NCBI RefSeq assembly: GCF_019898765.1 | Contig: NZ_JAIOKB010000005.1 | Location: forward strand, 186,001 to 250,000 | From: Sphingomonas yunnanensis | Lineage (GTDB): Bacteria > Pseudomonadota > Alphaproteobacteria > Sphingomonadales > Sphingomonadaceae | Length of the DNA stretch: 64,000 nucleotides | Reading direction: 5' to 3' | Part shown: in pieces, positions 17,335 through 25,555 of the stretch | Layout of the letters: each line of letters starts with the position of its first letter | Position numbering within the stretch: the first letter of the stretch is position 1 | The notes under the pieces: model-generated | What the model saw: only the letters and a program-made list of their open reading frames with translations | Database searches by the model: none | What the model was told of the DNA's origin: nothing | Program-made: the position numbers and the translations under genes

Positions 17335-17609
17335 GCGTCGAGCGGGTCCGCGACAATCGCTCGGAGCAGGAGTTCGAGCTGACGGTCGCGGGCGAGCGCG
17401 CGGTCGCGGCCTATCAGCTGGAGGGCGACACGATCGTCTTCACGCACACGTTGGTGCCGCCCGCGATCGAGGGACGCGGGGTGGGCTCGCGGCTGATCCG
17501 CGCCGCGCTGGATTCAGCGCGCGACCAGGGCCTGCGCGTGGTGCCGCAATGCCCGTTCGTGCGCGCCTTCATCGAGCGCCATCCGGAATATCGCGACCTG
17601 GTGCGGTGA
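17331..17609 (+). CDS. GNAT-like N-acetyltransferase (short, YjdJ type)
   Basis: A 92-residue protein of the short GNAT-related family (Acetyltransf_CG type). The acetyl-CoA-binding segment PPAIEGRGVGSRLIRAALDSARDQGLRVVPQCPFVRAFIERHPEY carries the GxGxGxxL-like R/Q-x-x-G-x-G/A loop and the conserved C-P-F/Y-V motif. The GTG start at 17331 overlaps the lipoprotein gene and begins VSVERVRDN, matching the family N-terminus. Family members are small cytoplasmic acyltransferases of unknown substrate. Confidence 0.85.
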   Translation: MSVERVRDNRSEQEFELTVAGERAVAAYQLEGDTIVFTHTLVPPAIEGRGVGSRLIRAALDSARDQGLRVVPQCPFVRAFIERHPEYRDLVR

Positions 17610-17628
17610 GGGTGACGATCGGCCAACT

Positions 17629-17731
17629 CACCCCTCCTCCTCAGGGGAGGGGCCGGGGGTGGGGCGCTTCCGCACACGCCGCATTCGTGGAGAGGCCCCA
17701 GCCCAACCTTTCCCCCGAAGGGGAGGGGCTA
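17629..17731. repeat. dispersed palindromic repeat, family R1 (copy 2)
   Basis: CACCCCTCCTCCTCAGGGGAGGGG, then GGGGTGGGGCGCTTCCGC, later CCCCAGCCCAACC and CCCGAAGGGGAGGGGCTA. It has the same arm order as the copy near 35243 and fills the gap between the convergent acetyltransferase and fliS genes. Confidence 0.75.
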
Positions 17732-17742
17732 GATGCACCCCC

Positions 17743-18141
17743 TCACGCCGCGCGCGCCATCCGCCACGCCGCGGCGATCTCCTCCAGCTCCGACGCCACC
17801 GCGCGGAACGGCTCGCCGTCGGTGCCGATGCTGGCGTCCACCACCTGGCGGCGGCAGCCGGCGTAGAAGCGCGCGAGCGTGCGCGAGACGTCGCCGCCGC
17901 GATCGAAGTCGAGGTTCGCCTCCAGCGCGAACAGGATCGCGGTGGCGCGGGTCACGCGCTCGCTGCGCGTGGCGAACTGGCGGTTGTCCGCCGCCCAGGC
18001 GGCGACGCGCAGCGCCTGGGTGAGCTCCTCGTACAGCAACTGGACGAGCGCCGGCCCGTCGGCCGCGGCGGTGCGGCCGGCGAGGTCGATCTCGCGATAG
18101 GTACGCGCCGGATCGCGCAGCAGGGCGGAAGCATAGGCCAT
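17743..18141 (-). CDS. fliS: flagellar export chaperone FliS
   Basis: A 132-residue FliS, the cytoplasmic chaperone that binds the C-terminus of flagellin before export. The family signature is visible as ALVQLLYEELTQALRVAAWA (about residues 30-49), then the four-helix pattern ATAILFALEANLDFDRGGDVSRTLARFY. It is the last gene of the flagellar block, downstream of fliD by 17 bases, the usual fliD-fliS order. Flagellin (fliC) itself is not in the window. Confidence 0.9.
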   Translation of the reverse strand: MAYASALLRDPARTYREIDLAGRTAAADGPALVQLLYEELTQALRVAAWAADNRQFATRSERVTRATAILFALEANLDFDRGGDVSRTLARFYAGCRRQVVDASIGTDGEPFRAVASELEEIAAAWRMARAA

Positions 18142-18158
18142 GGTCGTCTAACTCTCGC

Positions 18159-19691
18159 TCAACCCGTCGACTTGGTCCAATTGTCGATCTGCTGCTGCAT
18201 GAACGACTGCGTGGCTTTGTAGGCGGAGACGCGCGCGTTCATGCTGGAGAACTGCTGCGTCAGCCGCGAGGTCATCTTCGTCGCCTGATCATCGACGTTG
18301 CTCTGCTGCTTGCCGAGATCCGACTGCGCCTGGCGGTAGCGCGTGCTCGAGGCGGCGAGGCCGTAGATCGTGCTGCCCGTGTTGAGGTCGAGCGACTTCA
18401 TCGCGGCGTACAGCCCGGTGGCGCCGCTGCTGCTCTTGGCGAACATCGCCTCCACCGCCTCGGGCGTGTTCTTCATCGCGCTCGTCAGCGCATTGTCGTC
18501 GACCTCGAGCTCGCCGGTGCGCGTCGTGCGCACGCCGATCGCGGCGAGCGTCGACGGCGAGCCCGCCGCGGCGCCGGGCAGCAGCACGCGGCTGGTCAGC
18601 CCCTGCAACGTGCGCAGCAGCGTCTTGGCGGCGGGGTCGGCGCGAAGCTGGCCGTTGATCGCGTCGGTCTGCTCCTTCACCACGCCGAGCACCTGGTTGT
18701 AGGTGTCGACGAAGTCCTTCACCGCGCTCGACAGCGCGCTGTCGGGGCGGGTGGCGGTGAGGTTGGTGGTGCCGGTGCCGGTGAGGCTCAGCTTGACGCC
18801 CGCGATCAGGTCGCTGACCTCGTTGCTGCCGCGCTCGACCGAGACGCCGTCGACCACCAGCTTGGCGTTGCCCGCCTGGCTGGAGACAGTGGTCTTATCG
18901 GTGGTGCCGAAACCGGTGTCGAACTGCGCCAGCGCGCCGCCCGAGTCGCTCGCGGCCAGCGTGAAGGCCTGGGTCGCGCCGGTGGTGCCCTTGAGCGAGA
19001 GATAGGCGCCGCCGTCGGCGTCGTTGATCACCGTGGCGGTGACGCCCGCCTTCTTGGCGTTGATCGCCGCGGCGATGCCCGACAGCGAGTTGTTGCTCGA
19101 GTCGATCGATATCGCGAACGACTTGGCGCTGCCGTCGCTGTTCGTGCCCGCGGTGAAGCCGGTCATCGCGCCGCCGCTGGTGGTGGCGGTGCCGAGCGTC
19201 AGCGTCAGCGTGCCGGTGCCGAAGGTGGCGGTCGAGGGCGAGGCGATCTTGGCGCTGGTGGCGATCTGCGCGGTGGCGAGCGCGTTGACGGTGACGCTGC
19301 TGTTGAGCCCCGAGGCCGAGGCGCCCGAGATCGCGCTGGCGGTGGCGACGCCACTCATCGAGCTGTTGGGCTGGGTCGCGAGCGAGCCGCCCTCGACGAG
19401 GTTCTCCAGCGCCTTGGTGAAGTCCGCGATGGTGCTCTTGAGCGTCGCCACGCCCGAGATCTGCGCGGTGAGCGAGTCGCTCTTCGAGGTGAGCTGCGCG
19501 CGCTTCTGCGCGAACTGCGCGTCGACCAGCTGGGTGACGAGCGCGCCGGTATCGACCCCCGAACCCGAGCCGAGCGAGGTGAGGACCGAGTTGGCGGCGG
19601 ATTGGTTGACCGACGAGGTCGACGACGTCTTGGTCGTCGACGTCGTGCCGGTCGTTGCCGTGCTGCTGGTGCTGCTGATCGTCGTCGCCAT
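18159..19691 (-). CDS. fliD: flagellar hook-associated protein 2 (filament cap)
   Basis: A 510-residue FliD, which caps the growing filament and folds flagellin monomers. The N-terminal motif LGSGSGVDTGALVTQLVDAQ (about 37-56) and coiled-coil helix are typical. The central part is Ser/Thr/Ala-rich beta structure (FliD_C), and the C-terminus forms a coiled coil (SDLGKQQSNVDDQATKMTSRLTQQFSSMNARVSAYKATQSFMQQQIDNW). The first about 30 residues are an unusual Ser/Thr tract. AAGGGGG precedes the ATG. It is separated from flhB by 34 bases. Confidence 0.95.
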   Translation of the reverse strand: MATTISSTSSTATTGTTSTTKTSSTSSVNQSAANSVLTSLGSGSGVDTGALVTQLVDAQFAQKRAQLTSKSDSLTAQISGVATLKSTIADFTKALENLVEGGSLATQPNSSMSGVATASAISGASASGLNSSVTVNALATAQIATSAKIASPSTATFGTGTLTLTLGTATTSGGAMTGFTAGTNSDGSAKSFAISIDSSNNSLSGIAAAINAKKAGVTATVINDADGGAYLSLKGTTGATQAFTLAASDSGGALAQFDTGFGTTDKTTVSSQAGNAKLVVDGVSVERGSNEVSDLIAGVKLSLTGTGTTNLTATRPDSALSSAVKDFVDTYNQVLGVVKEQTDAINGQLRADPAAKTLLRTLQGLTSRVLLPGAAAGSPSTLAAIGVRTTRTGELEVDDNALTSAMKNTPEAVEAMFAKSSSGATGLYAAMKSLDLNTGSTIYGLAASSTRYRQAQSDLGKQQSNVDDQATKMTSRLTQQFSSMNARVSAYKATQSFMQQQIDNWTKSTG

Positions 19692-19725
19692 GATACCCCC
19701 TTAAACGACCGCTCGCCGCCGGAAT

Positions 19726-20850
19726 TTACCCCTGTTTCTTGCCATGCTCGTCGAATCGCGCGGTGAGGGGTACGTCGACCGCCGGCATCCGCCCGCCGGC
19801 GCGCTCGTTGAGCCCGAAGACGAAGGCGAGCACGGTGGCGATCGCGACATAGAGGTCGTCGCGCACCTCCTGCCCCTCGCGGCTGGTGTAATAGACCGCG
19901 CGGGCGAGCGCGGGATATTCGAGGATCGGCAGCTGCATCTCGCCCGCCGCCTCGCGGATCGCCAGCGCGGTGGCGTTGCGGCCCTTGGCCATCACCACCG
20001 GCACCTGGTCGCGCCCGCGATCGTAGCGCAGCGCCACCGCGAAATGGGTCGGGTTGGTGAGCACGACATGCGCCTCGGTCAGCGCCTGGCGCATGCCGCC
20101 GGAGAGCATCGCGCGCTGCTTGGCGCGCATATGCCCCTTCATCTCGGGATTGCCCTCGCTCTCCTTGTGCTCGTCGCGCACCTCCTGCTTGGACATGCGC
20201 AGCTTGCGCAGCAGCTGCATGACCTGGGTGGGCACGTCGACCAGGGCAATCGCGACCAGCCCCATCGCCATCACCAGGAGCACGTTGGTCATCGTCGCGC
20301 CCAGCCCGGCGAGCGCGACGGGCAGGTTGGACGAGGCGAGGCCGAAGCTGAAATGCGCGGTCTTCCACAGCATCCAGGCGCCGATCGTGCCGAGCAGGAT
20401 CACCTTGAGCAGCGATTTGCCGAGCTCGATCCAGCCCGACATGCCGAGGATCCGCTTCAGCCCCGAGGCCGGGTTGATGCGCGACGCCTTGGGCGCCATC
20501 AGCGAGCCGTTCCAGCCGAAGCTGCCGAGCCCCGCCTGGCTGACGATCGCGGCGGCCACGCTGATCGCGAACAAGGAGCCGAGCGGCGTCGCCAGCTTCC
20601 ATCCCGCCTCGACCAGCGGGCGCCACGGCGCGAAATCCTCGATATCGGCGCGCCCGAAGGTGAAGCTCGACGCCATCACCGCGCGGCAGGCGTTGAGCAG
20701 GCCGGGGCCGAAGAACAAGAGCCACGACACGCCCGCCAGCACCACCAGCGCGGTGGCGAGGTCGCGGCTCTTGAGGATGTCGCCCTTCTCGCGCGCGTCC
20801 TTGCGACGCTTGTCGGTCGGGGCTTCTGTCTTGTCGCCACCCTCCGACAT
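19726..20850 (-). CDS. flhB: flagellar export switch protein FlhB
   Basis: A 374-residue FlhB, an inner-membrane export-gate protein that controls the switch from hook to filament substrates by self-cleavage. The N-terminal EAPTDKRRKDAREKGDILKSRDL is the family signature. Four membrane helices are followed by the cytoplasmic domain with the autocleavage site NPTH at residues 266-269. The ATG overlaps the fliR stop codon by one base (TGATG), implying translational coupling. Length is typical. Confidence 0.97.
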   Translation of the reverse strand: MSEGGDKTEAPTDKRRKDAREKGDILKSRDLATALVVLAGVSWLLFFGPGLLNACRAVMASSFTFGRADIEDFAPWRPLVEAGWKLATPLGSLFAISVAAAIVSQAGLGSFGWNGSLMAPKASRINPASGLKRILGMSGWIELGKSLLKVILLGTIGAWMLWKTAHFSFGLASSNLPVALAGLGATMTNVLLVMAMGLVAIALVDVPTQVMQLLRKLRMSKQEVRDEHKESEGNPEMKGHMRAKQRAMLSGGMRQALTEAHVVLTNPTHFAVALRYDRGRDQVPVVMAKGRNATALAIREAAGEMQLPILEYPALARAVYYTSREGQEVRDDLYVAIATVLAFVFGLNERAGGRMPAVDVPLTARFDEHGKKQG

Positions 20851-21632
20851 CAGCGCGCCCCCGCGAGCACGAGGCTCTGCGCCGCGGCGAGGCCCTCGCG
20901 TACGATCACCTGCATATAGTCACCCATCGCCGGCAGCGCGATCGCGAGGCTCAGCACGCCGACCGCGAGGCTCACCGGCAGGCCGACCGCGAACAGGTTG
21001 AGCGACGGCGCCGAGCGCGACACCATCCCCATGACGAGGTTGAGGCACAGCAGCAGGAAGCCGACCGGCAGCGCCAGCAGCAGCCCGGCGAGAAAGGCAT
21101 AGCCGCCGAACAGCGCGATGTCGCGGAGCTGGCCGGCGGCCAGCCAGGAGGCGCCGGGCGGCAGCGCGCGGTAGCTGCGCACCACCAGGTCGACCAGCAC
21201 CAGGTGCCCGTCGAGCGAGAGGAACAGCAAGGTCATCATGATCGACAGGAACTGGCCGATGGCAGGGCTCGATCGGCCAGAATTGGGGTCGATCATGTTG
21301 GCGAAGCCGATCCCCATCGACCCACCGATGATCTCGCCCGCCACCAGCGGCGCGGCGAAGGCGACCTGGAGCACGAAGCCGATCGCCAGCCCGACCAACG
21401 CCTCGGCCGCGACCGCGACGAAGGTGGCGAGCGCGAACACGCTCTGCGGGGTCTGCACGGGGGTGGTGCCGAGCACCAGCACCGCGATCGCGCCCGACAG
21501 CGCCACGCGCACGGTGAGCGGCACCGAGACGTTGCTGAACACCGGCGCGGCGATGAAGGCGGCGCCGACGCGGATCATCACGAAGATCATCGCCCACAGC
21601 TGGGGCTCGATGGCGAGGCCGAAGCCGAGCAT
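20850..21632 (-). CDS. fliR: flagellar export gate protein FliR
   Basis: A 260-residue FliR, an inner-membrane component of the flagellar type III export gate. It has about five to six hydrophobic segments and the conserved core VAAEALVGLAIGFVLQVAFAAPLVAGEIIGGSMGIGFANMIDPNSG (about residues 70-115). It overlaps flhB by one base. A repeat-rich gap of about 210 bases separates it from fliQ, where most bacteria have adjacent genes. Confidence 0.95.
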   Translation of the reverse strand: MLGFGLAIEPQLWAMIFVMIRVGAAFIAAPVFSNVSVPLTVRVALSGAIAVLVLGTTPVQTPQSVFALATFVAVAAEALVGLAIGFVLQVAFAAPLVAGEIIGGSMGIGFANMIDPNSGRSSPAIGQFLSIMMTLLFLSLDGHLVLVDLVVRSYRALPPGASWLAAGQLRDIALFGGYAFLAGLLLALPVGFLLLCLNLVMGMVSRSAPSLNLFAVGLPVSLAVGVLSLAIALPAMGDYMQVIVREGLAAAQSLVLAGAR

Positions 21633-21654
21633 CTATCGCGCGGTCCGTGGAGCC

Positions 21655-21690
21655 GGTGTTCCTGCGCACGCAGGAGCACGGCGCCCGAGG
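21655..21690. repeat. R4-type short palindrome between fliR and fliQ
   Basis: GTTCCTGCGCACGCAGGAGCACG forms a 7-bp hairpin TCCTGCG/CGCAGGA with the same GGAGCACG tail as other R4 copies. It sits just upstream of the fliR start on the coding strand. Confidence 0.5.
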
Positions 21691-21715
21691 GAGCGACACC
21701 GTTCCATTTCACGCT

Positions 21716-21808
21716 TGTTCCCCGGCGAAGGCCGGGGTCCAGTTGGGTGGAGCGCTGTGGCTGGCACGAAACGTCTTTCGCCTGGGCCCCGGCCTTCGCC
21801 GGGGAACA
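21716..21808. repeat. palindromic repeat family R5 inside the fliQ-fliR gap
   Basis: TGTTCCCCGGCGAAGGCCGG at the left end is the near-perfect reverse complement of the right end CCGGCCTTCGCCGGGGAACA, each arm itself a hairpin. The whole forms a cruciform-like 93-base element. It interrupts the export-gate genes without breaking either. The transcript must read through it. Confidence 0.8.
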
Positions 21809-21843
21809 GAAGAGAAGAAGGAGGTAGCAGCACGGTCACGCGC

Positions 21844-22125
21844 TCACCGCACCAGATCGGGGATGCGCGCGAAGATCTCGTTGGTGAAGTCGCTCAGCAG
21901 CCCGAGGATCATCGCGCCGAACACCATGATCGACACCGCGACCACGATCAGCTTGGGGACGAAGCTCAGCGTCTGCTCGTTGATCGAGGTGGCGGCCTGG
22001 ACCATGCCGAGGATCAGTCCCGACAGCAGCGCCGGGATCAGGATCGGCGCCGCGGCGAGCGCCAGCACCCACATCGTCTGGTTGGCGACGGTCAGGAAAT
22101 AATCGGCGTCGACGAGCGGGTGCAT
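21844..22125 (-). CDS. fliQ: flagellar export gate protein FliQ
   Basis: A 93-residue FliQ with two long membrane helices (TMWVLALAAAPILIPALLSGLILGMVQ and IVVAVSIMVFGAMILGLLSDF), the usual size and helix spacing. The motif GMVQAATSINEQTLSFVPKL in the connecting loop is the family signature. It follows fliP after about 80 bases and precedes fliR after the repeat-filled gap. Confidence 0.95.
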   Translation of the reverse strand: MHPLVDADYFLTVANQTMWVLALAAAPILIPALLSGLILGMVQAATSINEQTLSFVPKLIVVAVSIMVFGAMILGLLSDFTNEIFARIPDLVR

Positions 22126-22206
22126 GCGGGCTTCTCGATGGCGTCGCCCCGGGACGGGGTCGGGACAGGCGCGCTATGGCGGAACTTGGTTAACGCACCT
22201 CTACCT

Positions 22207-23118
22207 TCAGGTCGCGAAACTGTTGGCGAGGCTACCCATCGTCAGTGCCCAGCCGTCGACCAGCACGAACAGCAGCAGCTTGAACGGCAGCGAGATGATC
22301 GTCGGGCTCAGCATCGCCATGCCCAGCGCCATCAGCACGGTCGCCACCACCAGGTCGATCACGATGAAGGGCAGGAAGACGAGGAAGCCGATCTGGAAGG
22401 CGGTCTTCAGCTCGGAGGTGACATAGGCCGGCAGCAGCACCGAATAGGGGATGTCGCGCGGGCTGGCATAGGGGCCGGACTTGGCCATCTCGGCGAACAT
22501 CGTGACGTCCTTCACGCGCGTCTGCTTCTCCATGAATGCGTGGAGCGGCGCGCCCGCGGCCTGGATCAGCTGCGTGCCGCCGATGCGCCCCTGCGAATAG
22601 GGCTGGATCGCGGTCGTGTTGATCTGGTTGATCGCGGGCGCCATCACGAAGAAGCTGAGGAAAAGCGACAGGCCGATCAGCACCTGGTTGGGCGGGGTCT
22701 GTTGCAGCCCCATGGCCTGGCGCAGGATCGACAGCACGATGATGATGCGGGTGAAGCTCGTCATCATCAGCACGATCCCGGGCAGGATCGTGAGCAGCCC
22801 CATGATGATGAGCACTTGCAGCGACAGCGACAGCGAGCCGTTGCCGGGCGTGCTCGAGGCGTCGCCGCGCGAGAGCTGGCCGAGCGCGCGGTCGACCGCG
22901 TCGCCGACGCCCGGCGCGGGCGCCGCGGGCGCGCCGGGGGGCGGCGCGGCGGGTCCCGTCTGGGCGAGCGCGGGGAAGGCGACGCACAGCATCACCGCGA
23001 TGGCGGCGAGCGCGAGCAGCACGCGCCAGGCGTGCTGGCGCTTGGCGGCGCGCGCGCGGATCAGCGCCGCGGTGCCGCCGGTGCGCGTGACGGTGTAATT
23101 CTGTTGCATCGTCGGCAT
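22207..23118 (-). CDS. fliP: flagellar export gate protein FliP
   Basis: A FliP of about 303 residues, the pore-forming pentamer of the export gate. A cleavable-looking signal (VLLALAAIAVMLCVAFPALAQ) is followed by a Pro/Ala/Gly linker. Then comes the conserved core SLSLQVLIIMGLLTILPGIVLMMTSFTRIIIVLSILRQAMG, QTPPNQVLIGLSLFLSFFVMAP, and the C-terminal LPFIVIDLVVATVLMALGMAMLSPTIISLPFKL. AAGGAGG lies six bases before the ATG at 23118, preferred over ATGs further upstream. It is longer at the N-terminus than enteric FliP. Confidence 0.95.
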   Translation of the reverse strand: MPTMQQNYTVTRTGGTAALIRARAAKRQHAWRVLLALAAIAVMLCVAFPALAQTGPAAPPPGAPAAPAPGVGDAVDRALGQLSRGDASSTPGNGSLSLSLQVLIIMGLLTILPGIVLMMTSFTRIIIVLSILRQAMGLQQTPPNQVLIGLSLFLSFFVMAPAINQINTTAIQPYSQGRIGGTQLIQAAGAPLHAFMEKQTRVKDVTMFAEMAKSGPYASPRDIPYSVLLPAYVTSELKTAFQIGFLVFLPFIVIDLVVATVLMALGMAMLSPTIISLPFKLLLFVLVDGWALTMGSLANSFAT

Positions 23119-23137
23119 CCGCATCCTCCTTCCCAGC

Positions 23138-23231
23138 GTCATCCTGAACTTGTTTCAGGATCCACGTCGCCCATCATGCCGAGGCGTCGTCTTCTGCGGT
23201 ACGGTGGATCCTGAAACGAGTTCAGGATGAC
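23138..23231. repeat. palindromic repeat family R3 (copy 1) between fliO and fliP
   Basis: GTCATCCTGAACTTGTTTCA at the left end mirrors TGAAACGAGTTCAGGATGAC at the right end, with GGATCCAC/GGTGGATCC inside. The arms pair over about 28 bases. A second copy lies at 61192-61286. It sits upstream of fliP on the coding strand. Confidence 0.85.
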
Positions 23232-23267
23232 GGAAGGAGACGGTAGCGATCGCGAAATCACCCCCGC

Positions 23268-23594
23268 TCACCGCCGGAACTCGCGCGCCAGCGCGCGCGC
23301 CGCCTCGGCCGGGTCGACCGCCGCGGCGATACCCTCGCCCGTCGCCGGCGTCTTGTCGACCAACGTCACGCCGCCGCGGCCGACCGAGACGAGCAGACGG
23401 CTGCCCTCGAAGTCGATCACCGCGAGCCGCAGCCCCGGCGAGATCATCATCGTCTCGCGCACCGCGATCATCCGGGCCGCGGTCTTGCCCGGCAGCCGCG
23501 TCTCGAGCCGCCGCCACAGATACAGGCACCCGATCATCAAGCCGCAGACCAGCGGCAGCAGCACCACCAGCTTGAGGATATAGGTCCACATCAT
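23268..23594 (-). CDS. fliO: flagellar biosynthetic protein FliO-like
   Basis: A 108-residue protein with one N-terminal membrane helix (ILKLVVLLPLVCGLMIGCLYLW), then a small beta domain (ARMIAVRETMMISPGLRLAVIDFEGSRLLVSVGRGGVTLVDK). This is the FliO layout: a single-span protein needed for assembly of the FliP gate. FliO is poorly conserved, so the identification rests on the pattern and on its position between fliN and fliP. Confidence 0.85.
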   Translation of the reverse strand: MMWTYILKLVVLLPLVCGLMIGCLYLWRRLETRLPGKTAARMIAVRETMMISPGLRLAVIDFEGSRLLVSVGRGGVTLVDKTPATGEGIAAAVDPAEAARALAREFRR

Positions 23595-23608
23595 CAGCGC
23601 GTCGCCTC

Positions 23609-23899
23609 TCAGCCTCGCTTCTCGGGCGCGACCAGCTCGGTCATCTTCACCCCGAAGCGGTCACCCACCGTGACGACTTCGCCGCGGCCAATCAACGTGC
23701 CGTTAACCAGAACATCCAGCAACTCGCCCGCCTGTCGGTCGAGCTCGATCACGCTGGCCTCGCCGAGCGCGAGCAGCTCGCGCAGCGACAGCGTGGTCGA
23801 GCCGATCTCCACCGTCAGCTTGACGTCGACGTCCTGGAGCATGCGCAGGTTGGCGGCGACCGCCGCGTCGATCGTGAAGCCGCTCGTCATGTCGTTCAT
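23609..23899 (-). CDS. fliN: flagellar motor switch protein FliN
   Basis: A 96-residue FliN, part of the C-ring that sets rotation direction. The SpoA domain is complete: LRMLQDVDVKLTVEIGSTTLSLRELLALGEASVIELDRQAGELLDVLVNGTLIGRGEVVTVGDRFGVKMTEL. The ATG at 23899 overlaps the end of fliM by four bases, so the two are translationally coupled. Longer in-frame extensions upstream lie inside fliM and were discarded. Confidence 0.96.
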   Translation of the reverse strand: MNDMTSGFTIDAAVAANLRMLQDVDVKLTVEIGSTTLSLRELLALGEASVIELDRQAGELLDVLVNGTLIGRGEVVTVGDRFGVKMTELVAPEKRG

Positions 23900-24864
23900 A
23901 GCAGGGGTCCTTCGAGCTTGGAGATGCGGATCGCGGCGCGACCGTTGGAGGTGCCGACCGTGCCCATGCCGAGCGCGACGCCGCCGATCACGATCGGCAC
24001 GTCGGGGCCGAAGCTGATCGGGATGACGTCGCCTTCCTTGAGGTCCATCAGCTTGGCGAGCGAGATCGTCGGCTCGGCCAGCACCGAGCGCACCGGCAGC
24101 CGCACGCCCATCGCGGCGCGGGTCAGCTGGGTACGCCACTCGGCGTCGACCTCGGCGGGCTTGGCCACCACCTTGCCGGTGAGCGCGACCGTGTGCGGCT
24201 TGAGCGTGGCGACGGGGTAGAGCACGTCGACGAACAGCGGCTTGGCGCTGCCGCGCGCGAGGCCGAAGCGGGTGGAGATCACCACGTCGTCGCCCTCGAT
24301 CCCCTGGATCAGGTTGGAGCCCAGCTCGCACCGCTCGGCGCCGAAGCGCGCGCGCGCCAGCGGCTCCCACGCGCTCTGCAACGTGCGCGCCATCGCGGCG
24401 GCGACTCGCTGCGCCAGCACGTCGGCGGCGGGGGTGAACTCGAGCGCCAGCATCGGCGATACGTCGCCGGTGCCGCCGAAGAACAGGTCGAGCAGCTCGG
24501 CGACGAACTGCGAGTCGAGCACCACCAGCAGCGGGCGGCCGTCCATCGTCAGCGGCAGATAGGCGGTCAGCTTGTCGCCGCGCGCGGCGCGATAGTCGGC
24601 GAGACGCAGCACCTCGAGCGGCTCCGCCCAGGTGCGCGTCTCGCTGCGCCAATAGCCCTCGAACACCTGGCGTACCCCGCGCGCGGCGCGCGCCGAGAGG
24701 TGTTGCAGCGTGTGGAGGTCGCCGAAGGGATGCAGCTTGCCCGCCGCCCCCGACCCCGCGCCGAGGTTGGTCACGCCGACGGGAGAGTCGGAGCGCCCAC
24801 GCCCGCGCCGCTCGGTGGCGTCGGGCTCCAGGCCGAAGTCGGAGAGGTCGGGCTCATTAACCAT
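23896..24864 (-). CDS. fliM: flagellar motor switch protein FliM
   Basis: A 322-residue FliM, the C-ring protein that binds phosphorylated CheY and FliG. The core HTLQHLSARAARGVRQVFEGYWRSETRTW and LFVDVLYPVATLKPH are typical, followed by a C-terminal SpoA domain (LPVRSVLAEPTISLAKLMDLKEGDVIPI). The N-terminal DLSDFGLEPD segment may be the CheY-binding peptide, though it does not show the standard LSQxEIDALL motif. It lies 6 bases downstream of fliL. Confidence 0.95.
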   Translation of the reverse strand: MVNEPDLSDFGLEPDATERRGRGRSDSPVGVTNLGAGSGAAGKLHPFGDLHTLQHLSARAARGVRQVFEGYWRSETRTWAEPLEVLRLADYRAARGDKLTAYLPLTMDGRPLLVVLDSQFVAELLDLFFGGTGDVSPMLALEFTPAADVLAQRVAAAMARTLQSAWEPLARARFGAERCELGSNLIQGIEGDDVVISTRFGLARGSAKPLFVDVLYPVATLKPHTVALTGKVVAKPAEVDAEWRTQLTRAAMGVRLPVRSVLAEPTISLAKLMDLKEGDVIPISFGPDVPIVIGGVALGMGTVGTSNGRAAIRISKLEGPLL

Positions 24865-24870
24865 GCCCAG

Positions 24871-25539
<669 letters not shown>

Positions 25540-25555
25540 CGGTCATTCCCTCGGG

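Noticed and set aside
19024..19704. Plus-strand frame of about 226 codons opposite fliD
   Set aside because: Valine/alanine/serine-rich mirror of the fliD low-complexity region without a ribosome-binding site or domain.
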